Assembly (NCBI RefSeq): GCF_016899855.1
Contig: NZ_JACJJG010000031.1
Span: 1 to 32,379, forward strand
Source of the DNA: Marseilla massiliensis
GTDB lineage: Bacteria > Bacteroidota > Bacteroidia > Bacteroidales > Bacteroidaceae
DNA: 32,379 bases
Reading direction: 5' to 3'
A program made the translations under genes and the position numbers. Shown here piece after piece: positions 1 through 7,098 of this stretch; positions within the stretch are counted from its first letter, which is position 1, and each line of letters begins with the position of its first letter. The notes beneath the pieces are model-generated. The model had not been told where the DNA came from and did not search any database. It saw only the letters and a program-made list of their open reading frames with translations.

Positions 1-127
1 AATCGTTTATTGTAGGCCATTTTGCCACCACTTAACTTATAAGGTCGTCCGTTCTCATCTGGAAAGTCGAACTGCACGAACCAGTAGTCGTAGAGCTGCT
101 TCGCCATCTTCTCTAAATTATCATTTA
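1..127 (-). pseudogene. hsdS: silent hsdS 3' cassette, headless, runs off the left edge
   Basis: Read on the minus strand, this stretch encodes the conserved central segment of a type I specificity subunit (NDNLEKMAKQLYDYWFVQF, then a DENGRPYKLSGG stretch). It matches residues about 180-214 of the full-length HsdS at 1479-2705. Nothing upstream resembles a first target-recognition domain, and the frame meets a stop at about 168-170 with no plausible start, so this copy cannot be translated as a complete protein. It begins at the 14-bp core shared by all three hsdS copies and continues leftward out of the window, presumably into a second target-recognition domain. The natural reading is a silent donor cassette that inversion could join to an expressed 5' half. 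The homology is plain; the donor role is inferred. Confidence 0.8.
25..127 (-). repeat. inverted-repeat arm A of the hsdS inversion system
   Basis: This 103-bp segment is the reverse complement of 2017-2119 with about five single-base differences. Its inner end is the core TAAATGATAATTTA (114-127, minus orientation), an imperfect dyad with arms TAAAT/ATTTA around GATA. Recombination with arm B would flip the intervening 1.9 kb, which carries the zinc-ribbon gene, the recombinase and the first half of the plus-strand hsdS. Confidence 0.85.
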
Positions 128-195
128 GCGCAGAGGGGAATAAACTTTTTCTGTATATCGGAACTATTCATATATAATTTTTAAATTCAAACGAT

Positions 196-321
196 ATGAA
201 GAAATTTGCTTGGAAACCGAAATTGGTCAAAGTAGTCTGCGAATGCTGTGGACAAGTGTTTTACGCAGAAGAGGGTACAATTTATTGTACTGAATGCGAG
301 AAACATTGGAACGAGGACTAA
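196..321 (+). CDS. 41-residue zinc-ribbon protein
   Basis: A 41-codon frame starting at ATG 196 encodes a basic N-terminus (MKKFAWKPKLVKVV), a CECC cluster, and after about 17 residues a CTEC cluster. That is the layout of a small four-cysteine zinc ribbon. It lies 87 bp upstream of the recombinase gene on the same strand, inside the segment flanked by inverted repeats A and B. Composition and cysteine spacing suggest a real protein rather than a chance frame. It may bind DNA or assist the recombinase, but no function can be assigned from sequence. I cannot name a family; expression is unproven. Confidence 0.6.
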   Translation: MKKFAWKPKLVKVVCECCGQVFYAEEGTIYCTECEKHWNED

Positions 322-408
322 CGTCCACTTTATGAAATGGGAGGGTCAAAATGTCCTCCATTGCTCTGTTACTATATTATATGGGTATAAATTCAAATAG
401 TACAGAAC

Positions 409-1401
409 ATGAAACAAACAATCATCCAAGCCGTTATAAACGGTGTTGCTCCTTTTTTATCAGGAGAACAAATAACACAGTTAGAGGTAGTTCTTATACA
501 GGAACTGTCTGAATACGAAGTGGTAAAACCTATCAGCATGGAAGAACAACAGGCAAAAGCTAATGCAGAACTCTTGCAGGCGTATCTCTCGGCAAAGAAG
601 ATAGAGGGTTGTTCCGAAAAGACAATCAGCTACTACCAATCTACTATTGACACACTCTTTGCGGCTGTTCGCAAGTCAGTGTGCGATGTTACAACTAACG
701 ATATACGCAACTATCTATCCGACTATCAAGAGCAACGGAAAGTCAGTCGGGTAACCATTGACAATATGCGGCGCATTTTTTCATCATTCTTCGCATGGCT
801 TGAAGATGAAGATTTTATTGTGAAAAGCCCCGTGCGTCGTATTCATCGGGTGCGCACGGAAAGCCTAGTGAAAGAAGTTCTGACTGATGAGAATATGGAA
901 GTGCTGCGTGACAGTTGCCAAGAAATTCGTGACATTGCCATGATTGATTTGCTTGCCAGTACGGGTATGCGTGTAGGCGAGTTGGTCAACCTCAATCGCG
1001 AAGATATTGATTTCCATGAACGGCAATGTGTGGTGTTTGGAAAGGGAAATAAGGAACGTGAAGTATATTTCAATGCTCGAACCAAAATACACCTACAGAA
1101 CTATTTGAATAGTCGCACAGATGATAATCCTGCGTTGTTCGTATCGCTTTCTAATCCCCATTCTCGACTTTCGATTAGTGGTGTGGAAGTGCGTTTGAGA
1201 ACACTTGGACGCAAAGTAAATATCGCCAAAGTGCATCCTCACAAGTTCCGGCGCACATTGGCTACAATGGCCATTGACAAAGGTATGCCTATAGAACAGG
1301 TGCAGCGATTGCTCGGTCACGTCAAGATTGACACGACCTTGCACTATGCGATGGTCAATCAGAACAATGTAAAGATGGCTCACAGAAAGTATATTGGATA
1401 G
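409..1401 (+). CDS. tyrosine recombinase, probable hsdS invertase
   Basis: This 330-residue protein has the two-domain layout of XerD-like tyrosine recombinases: an N-terminal core-binding domain (about 50-150) and a C-terminal catalytic domain. Catalytic residues are visible: Arg in STGMRVGEL, Lys in GKGNKER, HxxR in HPHKFRRT, His in LLGHVKID, and Tyr in TLHYAMV. It lies directly upstream of hsdS and between copies of an inverted hsdS core sequence. This is the usual setting of Bacteroidota enzymes that invert type I specificity genes. The expected reaction is strand exchange at the TAAATGATAATTTA cores, shuffling target-recognition domains. The family is certain; the substrate is inferred from position. 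Confidence 0.9.
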   Translation: MKQTIIQAVINGVAPFLSGEQITQLEVVLIQELSEYEVVKPISMEEQQAKANAELLQAYLSAKKIEGCSEKTISYYQSTIDTLFAAVRKSVCDVTTNDIRNYLSDYQEQRKVSRVTIDNMRRIFSSFFAWLEDEDFIVKSPVRRIHRVRTESLVKEVLTDENMEVLRDSCQEIRDIAMIDLLASTGMRVGELVNLNREDIDFHERQCVVFGKGNKEREVYFNARTKIHLQNYLNSRTDDNPALFVSLSNPHSRLSISGVEVRLRTLGRKVNIAKVHPHKFRRTLATMAIDKGMPIEQVQRLLGHVKIDTTLHYAMVNQNNVKMAHRKYIG

Positions 1402-1453
1402 CATTATACACGCCTTTCTCTTGGCTTTATCACATATTTTCAAGCAAAAAGAG

Positions 1454-1461
1454 TATCTTTG
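1454..1461 (+). promoter_or_regulatory. Bacteroidota-type -7 promoter element for hsdS
   Basis: TATCTTTG matches the Bacteroidota -7 consensus TAnnTTTG and lies 17 bp before the hsdS ATG, implying a very short leader. No convincing -33 TTTG was found at the right distance. If active, the plus-strand hsdS is transcribed independently of the minus-strand hsdRM operon. Confidence 0.5.
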
Positions 1462-1478
1462 CAACAAAATTGTTGCTA

Positions 1479-2705
1479 ATGGAACTCACAAAGTATAAGT
1501 TAAGAGATTTGGTTGATGTAACTCGTGGCATGAGTTTGTCCGGCCAGTTTTATGCGGAAGAAGGAGAGTTTATCCGCTTGACACTTGGTAACTTCAATAT
1601 GAATGGAGGTGGTTTCAAAGAAAACACTTCCAAGACTGACTTATACTTTACGGGAGCGGTAAAAGATGAATTTATCTTGAAGAAAGGCGACATCATTACA
1701 CCTCTTACAGAACAATCTTTAGGATTGCTTGGTACTACAGCTCGCATTCCTGAAAGTGGAAAATACATTCAAAGTCAAGACATTGCATTGGTTCATTGCA
1801 AGAGAAATCGTATTGACCCAAACTTTTGCTATTATCTTATATCTTCAAACCTTGTCAGACAACAACTTAGTGCTGCGGCGCAACAAACAAAGATACGGCA
1901 CACCTCACCTGATAAGATTATGGATTGCACCGTGTGGATTCCCAATCTTGAAAATCAGATAAAGATCGGCCGTATCTTAACCGATATAGACCATAAAATC
2001 ACTCTTAACCGTGCGATAAATGATAATTTAGAGAAGATGGCGAAGCAGCTTTACGACTATTGGTTTGTGCAGTTCGACTTCCCTGATGAGAACGGACGAC
2101 CTTATAAGTTAAGTGGTGGTGAGATGGTATGGAATGAGAAGTTGAAACGAAAGATTCCGCAAGGATGGAAAGACTGTACTTTAGGAGATTTTTGTGAGAT
2201 GTATCAGCCGAAAGCTCTTGGACTGAATAACTTATCAGATGGCGGAAAGTATAAAGTGTATGGTGCAAATGGTATAATAGGTTACTACTCGTCATACAAT
2301 CATGAAAATAGTGAAATTGCGATGGCTTGTCGTGGAAACAGCTGTGGCGTTATCAATAGAACCTTACCGAAATCCTGGATAACAGGCAATGCTATGGTTA
2401 TAAAAATTCGTAATTCACAAGTACACAATGAATACATTAAACAAGCACTAAACTATGCAAATGTTAAAGGTGCAATATCAGGCTCAGGGCAACCGCAAAT
2501 AACTCGTGAAAATCTAAGCTTAATAAAATTGATGCAACCAAATTCTGCAACATTAAAAGATTTTTCTGAAAAAATAGAAGCACTTATTACCATGGAGTTA
2601 GAAATAGAAAAGCAAAATGATAAACTCATTAAACAGCGCAACGAACTTCTGCCCTTGCTGATGAACGGCCAAGTATCGCTAAATTATCATTTATTTGACG
2701 ATTGA
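1479..2705 (+). CDS. hsdS: type I restriction specificity subunit, full length
   Basis: A 408-residue HsdS with two target-recognition domains (about 1-150 and 225-350). These are separated by a conserved helical spacer (IDHKITLNRAINDNLEKMAKQ) and followed by a C-terminal helix (ALITMELEIEKQNDKLIKQR). It gives the HsdM2HsdS and HsdR2M2S complexes their DNA sequence. ATG 1479 is chosen over the upstream TTG codons because it directly precedes MELTKYKLRDL and follows the promoter element. The recombination core lies in the spacer at 2017-2030. The last codons read through a second, oppositely oriented core at 2680-2693, and the 3' end overlaps the convergent hsdS by 77 bp. The two-domain form is probably one inversion state of the locus. 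Confidence 0.92.
   Translation: MELTKYKLRDLVDVTRGMSLSGQFYAEEGEFIRLTLGNFNMNGGGFKENTSKTDLYFTGAVKDEFILKKGDIITPLTEQSLGLLGTTARIPESGKYIQSQDIALVHCKRNRIDPNFCYYLISSNLVRQQLSAAAQQTKIRHTSPDKIMDCTVWIPNLENQIKIGRILTDIDHKITLNRAINDNLEKMAKQLYDYWFVQFDFPDENGRPYKLSGGEMVWNEKLKRKIPQGWKDCTLGDFCEMYQPKALGLNNLSDGGKYKVYGANGIIGYYSSYNHENSEIAMACRGNSCGVINRTLPKSWITGNAMVIKIRNSQVHNEYIKQALNYANVKGAISGSGQPQITRENLSLIKLMQPNSATLKDFSEKIEALITMELEIEKQNDKLIKQRNELLPLLMNGQVSLNYHLFDD
2017..2119 (+). repeat. inverted-repeat arm B inside hsdS
   Basis: This 103-bp arm pairs with 25-127 (about 98 matches) and begins with core TAAATGATAATTTA at 2017-2030. It encodes the spacer between the two target-recognition domains. All three copies keep the same reading frame across the core (INDNL), so exchange would yield in-frame chimeras. 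Confidence 0.85.
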
Positions 2706-3231
2706 GTTCTATCTTGCGGTCGATGTTAGATAATAAATTTCCAATAGCTTTTTGCACTCTCAATGATGGAAGCAGAATGGGAATCTGAAATATAGTTTCG
2801 TTAGAAAGGGTGTATCTTTGTCCGCTTCCAGAAGCATTGTTCTCAAAATACTTTTGGATATAACTTGTGTGCATAAAAGCATTCAGATATTTCCCATCTA
2901 AAATATCTTCATTGGGTGTAATCAAGGCACAGTGGTAGCCAAGAAGCACATCGTCAAAGTCGTCAGCGATATAAGCTGAAATGCCAATGTCGTCTCTTGT
3001 TTCGCTATCTTTCGTTATAGCGACCTGCCCTTTGTGAATAGAACATTTGGCAATTTCTGTTTCTTTCGCAGATGCAATCATAAAACTTTTTAATAGATTC
3101 TGTGTAATTGCCCAGTTTCGATACACGTCAACAAAATTGCATAACCTTACAGGGGTTTCACCATCAATGGATTTCTTATCTACTCCGCTAATCTCTATAT
3201 TGGCTATATCACTTAATCTACACAAATTCAT
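2629..3231 (-). CDS. hsdS: half-length HsdS with one target-recognition domain
   Basis: A 200-residue protein containing one target-recognition domain (about 1-160) and the conserved spacer IDRKIELNRQINDNLA. It then enters an unrelated tail (ILGRSSARAEVRCAV), which is the antisense of the plus-strand hsdS 3' end. A functional HsdS normally has two such domains, about 400 residues. The ATG overlaps the restored stop of the AlbA_2 gene (ATGA), so this is the last gene of the hsdR-hsdM operon. Inversion between cores at 2680-2693 and 2017-2030 would give it a second domain and a proper C-terminus while truncating the plus-strand gene. As it stands it may be an off state, or form a dimeric half-subunit. 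Confidence 0.85.
   Translation of the reverse strand: MNLCRLSDIANIEISGVDKKSIDGETPVRLCNFVDVYRNWAITQNLLKSFMIASAKETEIAKCSIHKGQVAITKDSETRDDIGISAYIADDFDDVLLGYHCALITPNEDILDGKYLNAFMHTSYIQKYFENNASGSGQRYTLSNETIFQIPILLPSLRVQKAIGNLLSNIDRKIELNRQINDNLAILGRSSARAEVRCAV
2680..2693 (-). repeat. recombination core C, third copy of TAAATGATAATTTA
   Basis: The same 14 bases as in arms A and B, in minus orientation, at the spacer of the minus-strand hsdS. Similarity to arm B extends on the 5' side of the gene (the LNR-INDNL spacer), whereas A and B share the 3' side. This fits a crossover point at the core itself. Confidence 0.75.
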
Positions 3232-4246
3232 TTTCGCTCGTTTTTATATATAGTTATAATTAAATCAACTGTAGATTCCTTATATATGGAAGGTACACCA
3301 TTAGGAATAACTCCATCCATATCATATTGTTCTTCTTGCTTCTTATTTCTAAATTAAAGATTGAATAATCCGGATTGTTTTTTATGCCGTTCTGATTTAT
3401 AATTCTCCATATATCGTTTGTGTTAATATGTATTTTGTTCTTAATTTTTTCAGCTAATTCTTTCGCAGACAAGGGATACTCTCTCAATCTGTTAATCCGT
3501 TCTGTTCTTATCACTTCCACGGTATCAATAGGCTGAACTTCACCAACCAATTTTAGTGTTGGTTCCCCACTTTTTTCGTCAAAAGAACCTTCTTTTATCC
3601 AATTTATGCCTTTCAATAATTTTTCATCAACAACAAGTATTTGGGAATTATCTTTTGCTATTGAGCCATTATTTAAATCCAATATTGCGGCATTCTGTGG
3701 ACCTGATTTTCCTATCTTTGAAACCAAATCCATCCACTGCCTGTTTTGTTTTTCTATCCTATGATTAATAATATTTTCCAATTCTGCATACTGAATTTTC
3801 TGAGTTCGTCCTCCATATCTAAAATATATTTCACCATTTCTGATTTCTCCTTCGTCTTTTTTGCAGATAATAGGCTTTACTTTAGCTTCTTCTATAAAGA
3901 AAACACCAAAATTCATACTGTTGATTTCAACAATATCATGTTCCCACACAATATCTCCTGAAAATAAATTCAATAAGAAGCCAGAGATTTTTTCAGGGTC
4001 AATTTTGTCAAATTGCTCTACAGATTTATCACTTAATCCAATAAGTTCACGTTTGGGTCTATCTTTTACTCCAAAAATAAGCCATCCACCCTTATTGTTT
4101 GCGAATGCTGCAAAATCACGAAAATATTCAGATAATCCAGCAAAATTAAAGGATTCCTTAAATTCTAAAGTTTGACTTTCTCTATGGCGTAGATTTCCAT
4201 CACTTCTTAATCGAAGTAACTCTTTTATTTCGTCAATCTGTATCAT
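3228..4246 (-). pseudogene. AlbA_2 (Schlafen-type) domain protein, frameshifted near the C-terminus
   Basis: The N-terminal 150 residues carry the AlbA_2 signature: ESQTLEFKESF, then FAAFANNKGGWLIFGVKD, and IYFRYGGRTQKI. This domain occurs in putative DNA- or RNA-binding proteins of the Schlafen and RecG-like group. ATG 4246 is preferred to the upstream GTG because it follows the previous stop by 5 bp. The uninterrupted frame runs to a stop at 3260, but its last 25 or so residues look unnatural. Switching frame within the purine-rich run at about 3329-3347 gives DMDGVIPNGVPSIYKESTVD and a stop at 3228-3230, overlapping the hsdS start as ATGA. I infer a one-base indel (mutation or assembly error). 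Its role inside a type I operon is unknown. Confidence 0.75.
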
Positions 4247-4251
4247 ACATT

Positions 4252-5424
4252 TCACAATAATTTCTTTAATTCTTCGCTATCAGGCAAAGCTTTACGCAAC
4301 TTTTCAGGCATATCTGCTGATGTTGTGTAGGTCGCCACACCCATTGGTTTATTGTAATCTTGGATAACATATTCTACATACTCCTTGTCTGCCTCTTTAC
4401 ACAGCACAATTCCTATGGTCGGATTTTCATGTGGTTTTTTTACATGGTCATCCAAAATGCGCAGATAAGCCATAAGTTGCCCAAGGTAGCCAGGCTTGAA
4501 AGAGCCAGCCTTTAGTTCTACACATACCATCGCATTCAATTCGCGATTGAAGAAAAGCAAATCGGGGAAATGTTCTACACCATAAACTTCAAGATGATAT
4601 TGATTGCCTATGAATGCAAAATCACGTCCAAATGTCATAATGAATCGCTTGATATTTTGAACAATCTGCTGTTCTACCACTCGTTCGTCTATGTCCTCGC
4701 TGTCACGTTCCCCGATTTCTTCCACATTGATAAAGTCGAGTGCGTACTCATCCTTAAACATCATTACAGCTTTGCGGGCCTCCTTTGCATCAAGCATTGT
4801 TTTTGAAAAATTATTGGGAAGCTGTTGACAGGCAAAGGCGTTGTTGTCAATGAGCTTTACAAGGGCTTCTACGGATAGGTGTTCTTGCGCACACCTCCGA
4901 ATGTAATAGTATCGCTCTTGCAGTCCCTTTACCTTACTTATAATTCTTGTGTGGTGCGTAAACGGCACTGCCAAGAACTCCATAGCCGGGAAATCTGCGG
5001 TATTTGGGATAGCCATTGCATGGTATATGTCTATTTGCCCTGTTTCGGTAATCGTAATTACCGATTGTGGCGTTTCGTCTAATTCGGTAATCGCAATTAC
5101 CGAATTATTGGATTTGTGCAAACTATTATCCAGCATATCCCAAGCTTCATAGAACAGCCTCATTTTTTTAAGGCTTTCCGCCGAAAAACCACGTAACCCC
5201 GGAAGTATCTTTCTGAGATGATTGCTTATGCTTGCGAGCGCACCAGTTCCCCATTTCCCTTTTCGTGAGTTTTGCGACACATACTTGCCCACGCTGTAAT
5301 ATACGGCCAACTGTATGCGGTTTTCACCTTTCAAGGCTTCATATTGCCCTTGCAGTATGGCTGTCTTAATGGTTTCTGCCGCCTCTGTATAGATTGCTGG
5401 TATGTTGTTAGTCTGTTGTATCAT
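4252..5424 (-). CDS. DUF1016/YhcG-type PD-(D/E)XK nuclease protein
   Basis: A protein of about 390 residues with an N-terminal helical region (YYSVGKYVSQNSRKGKWGTG, then LRGFSAESLKKMRLFYEAW) and a C-terminal nuclease fold. The likely active site is FPDLLFFNRELNAMVCVELK, with Asp in PDLLF and ExK in VELK. This layout is that of the YhcG/DUF1016 family, often found in and around type I restriction operons. ATG 5424 is chosen over the upstream TTG; it overlaps the hsdM stop by 17 bp, indicating translational coupling. The chemistry is a predicted metal-dependent nuclease; the biological role, perhaps extra DNA cleavage or defence, is inferred. Confidence 0.85.
   Translation of the reverse strand: MIQQTNNIPAIYTEAAETIKTAILQGQYEALKGENRIQLAVYYSVGKYVSQNSRKGKWGTGALASISNHLRKILPGLRGFSAESLKKMRLFYEAWDMLDNSLHKSNNSVIAITELDETPQSVITITETGQIDIYHAMAIPNTADFPAMEFLAVPFTHHTRIISKVKGLQERYYYIRRCAQEHLSVEALVKLIDNNAFACQQLPNNFSKTMLDAKEARKAVMMFKDEYALDFINVEEIGERDSEDIDERVVEQQIVQNIKRFIMTFGRDFAFIGNQYHLEVYGVEHFPDLLFFNRELNAMVCVELKAGSFKPGYLGQLMAYLRILDDHVKKPHENPTIGIVLCKEADKEYVEYVIQDYNKPMGVATYTTSADMPEKLRKALPDSEELKKLL
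5046..5102. repeat. short direct repeat of a quasi-palindrome inside the DUF1016 gene
   Basis: Two near-identical 18-bp copies, at 5046-5063 and 5085-5102, differ at one base. Each has arms CGGTAAT/ATTACCG. They are 39 bp (13 codons) apart and encode the repeated peptides VITITE and VIAITE in a linker of the DUF1016 protein. A small in-frame duplication is the simplest explanation. Confidence 0.7.
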
Positions 5425-7084
5425 GTTGCTCTGGGTTATTTGTGTTATTGAACTGCAGGCTGTCAAGTTGTCTCATTATCTCTGCCTCCAATCGGCGGCT
5501 TTCAGCAAATTGTTCAGCGAGTGTCCGTTTATGCTCTTCCATTCGGGCGTTAAATTCCTCCTCTGTTATATCCACATAGTCAATTTTGATGTCGAAATAC
5601 TGTCCGGCTGAAAGGCTGTAACCTTTCTCCTTGATTTCATCGTAGGTCACGGCTACCGAGAAATCTTCTACCGCTTCCTTGTTTTGGAAAGTGGAAACTA
5701 TTTTTTCGATTTCATCATCACGCAAGCGCACTTTCTTCAGTCCATTAGCATCCTTGTATTCTTCGCCAAGTTTACTTGCGTCAATCAAAATTACTTTCTC
5801 TGCAGTCTGTGACTTGTCAAAGAAAAGTACGCTAACATTTGTACCTGTATTCGCAAACACATTGCTCGGCATTGAGACACACCCGAATACTATCTTATCA
5901 TCAACAATCTTTTTAAGAATAACTTTTTCTATGCCACTCTTGGCTGTAATAAATCCTGTAGGAATTACGATGGCTCCCTTACCTGTTCTCTTCAACGAGT
6001 TAATAACATGCTGTATAAAGCATGTGTAAATGGCCATTGATTCTTTCTTTTTGGCTGGTACTTTAGGAACGCCAGCCCAAAAACGTGCCGGCATGGCAGC
6101 TATCTTCTCGCGGGTGTCGGAGAAGTCCATTTTGAAAGGGGGATTGCTGACTACAAAATCAAATTGCCGTAACTCTTTGCCATCATCGCTTTTGTGATAT
6201 GGATTCACAAGCGTATCGCCTTGAATAGCATTGTCAAGCGAAGAAACCAGACCATTAAGAAGAAGATTTAACTTCAACATCTTGTTGCTTCGCTGGGAAA
6301 TATCTTGTGAGAATATTGAGCAGCGGTCTTCTCCGATTTGGTGACTGAGAGCCATAAGTAAAGTGCCTGTACCTGCGGATGGATCATAACATTCCATACT
6401 ATGTAGGTCTGCATTATCCCCTACAAGCAACCGTGCCATAATTGTGGCGATAGCATGAGGCGTATAGTATTCAGCATATTTACCGCCTCCTGCTGTATTG
6501 TAGTCTTTGATAAGGTATTCAAAGACACTAGCGAAGAAGTCGTAGTTTTGTGCAAATGCCTCTTCAAATGAGAAGTTTACGAGCTTATCTACCAACGCTC
6601 TTGCAAAAGGTGCTCGTTGTGCGCTATCGGTGACAAATTGCGTCAAAGGTTCAAAGAGTGGTATTTTGGTATTTGCTGTTGTCTGCGTGGAAAATATGTC
6701 TGCGTTTTTTTCGGCTATGTCCGTCATCGTGGAATCGAAAATCATATCAAAGTCACCCTTTCCTTGTTGGTTCCACAAATTGGCTATAAGGTGATACGGT
6801 TCAAGCATTGGAACATCTGGCGATATGGCACTTTGTAAAAGCATTCGCTCCGTATCAGATAATTCCTCATAAGCCTGTTCCCATTTCACATTGCCATTCA
6901 ATTTCTTGGCAATGTCACTCTTGGCATTTTTGACTTCATAGCCAAATTTGTCATTCAAAAACTTATATAAAAATACTTGTGTGATAATCTTATACTCGTT
7001 GCCATCATTTCCCATACCGTATGCTTGGCAAGTAGCTTTCAGTCCATCTATAAGTTGTAAGGTTTTCTCCTTAATTCCTGACAT
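5408..7084 (-). CDS. hsdM: type I restriction-modification adenine methyltransferase
   Basis: A 558-residue HsdM. It has the N-terminal helical domain of the family (about 1-150), then a Rossmann-fold N6-adenine methyltransferase. The AdoMet motif DPSAGTGTLL lies near residue 233 and the catalytic motif NPPF near 315. The C-terminal tail (about 490-558) is helical and likely contacts HsdS. It transfers a methyl group from AdoMet to adenine in the sequence read by HsdS, protecting host DNA. It starts 14 bp after hsdR stops. All motifs and length are normal. The gene order R, M, accessory, accessory, S is less common than R-M-S. Confidence 0.96.
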   Translation of the reverse strand: MSGIKEKTLQLIDGLKATCQAYGMGNDGNEYKIITQVFLYKFLNDKFGYEVKNAKSDIAKKLNGNVKWEQAYEELSDTERMLLQSAISPDVPMLEPYHLIANLWNQQGKGDFDMIFDSTMTDIAEKNADIFSTQTTANTKIPLFEPLTQFVTDSAQRAPFARALVDKLVNFSFEEAFAQNYDFFASVFEYLIKDYNTAGGGKYAEYYTPHAIATIMARLLVGDNADLHSMECYDPSAGTGTLLMALSHQIGEDRCSIFSQDISQRSNKMLKLNLLLNGLVSSLDNAIQGDTLVNPYHKSDDGKELRQFDFVVSNPPFKMDFSDTREKIAAMPARFWAGVPKVPAKKKESMAIYTCFIQHVINSLKRTGKGAIVIPTGFITAKSGIEKVILKKIVDDKIVFGCVSMPSNVFANTGTNVSVLFFDKSQTAEKVILIDASKLGEEYKDANGLKKVRLRDDEIEKIVSTFQNKEAVEDFSVAVTYDEIKEKGYSLSAGQYFDIKIDYVDITEEEFNARMEEHKRTLAEQFAESRRLEAEIMRQLDSLQFNNTNNPEQHDTTD

Positions 7085-7098
7085 AATCTATTTTGCTG

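Noticed and set aside
1470..1478. TTG start for hsdS three codons upstream
   Set aside because: ATG 1479 is in frame, better placed from the promoter and starts the conserved MELTKYKLRDL segment.
3329..3347. Programmed ribosomal frameshift in the AlbA_2 gene
   Set aside because: No classical slippery heptamer or downstream pseudoknot is visible. A simple indel or sequencing error is more likely.
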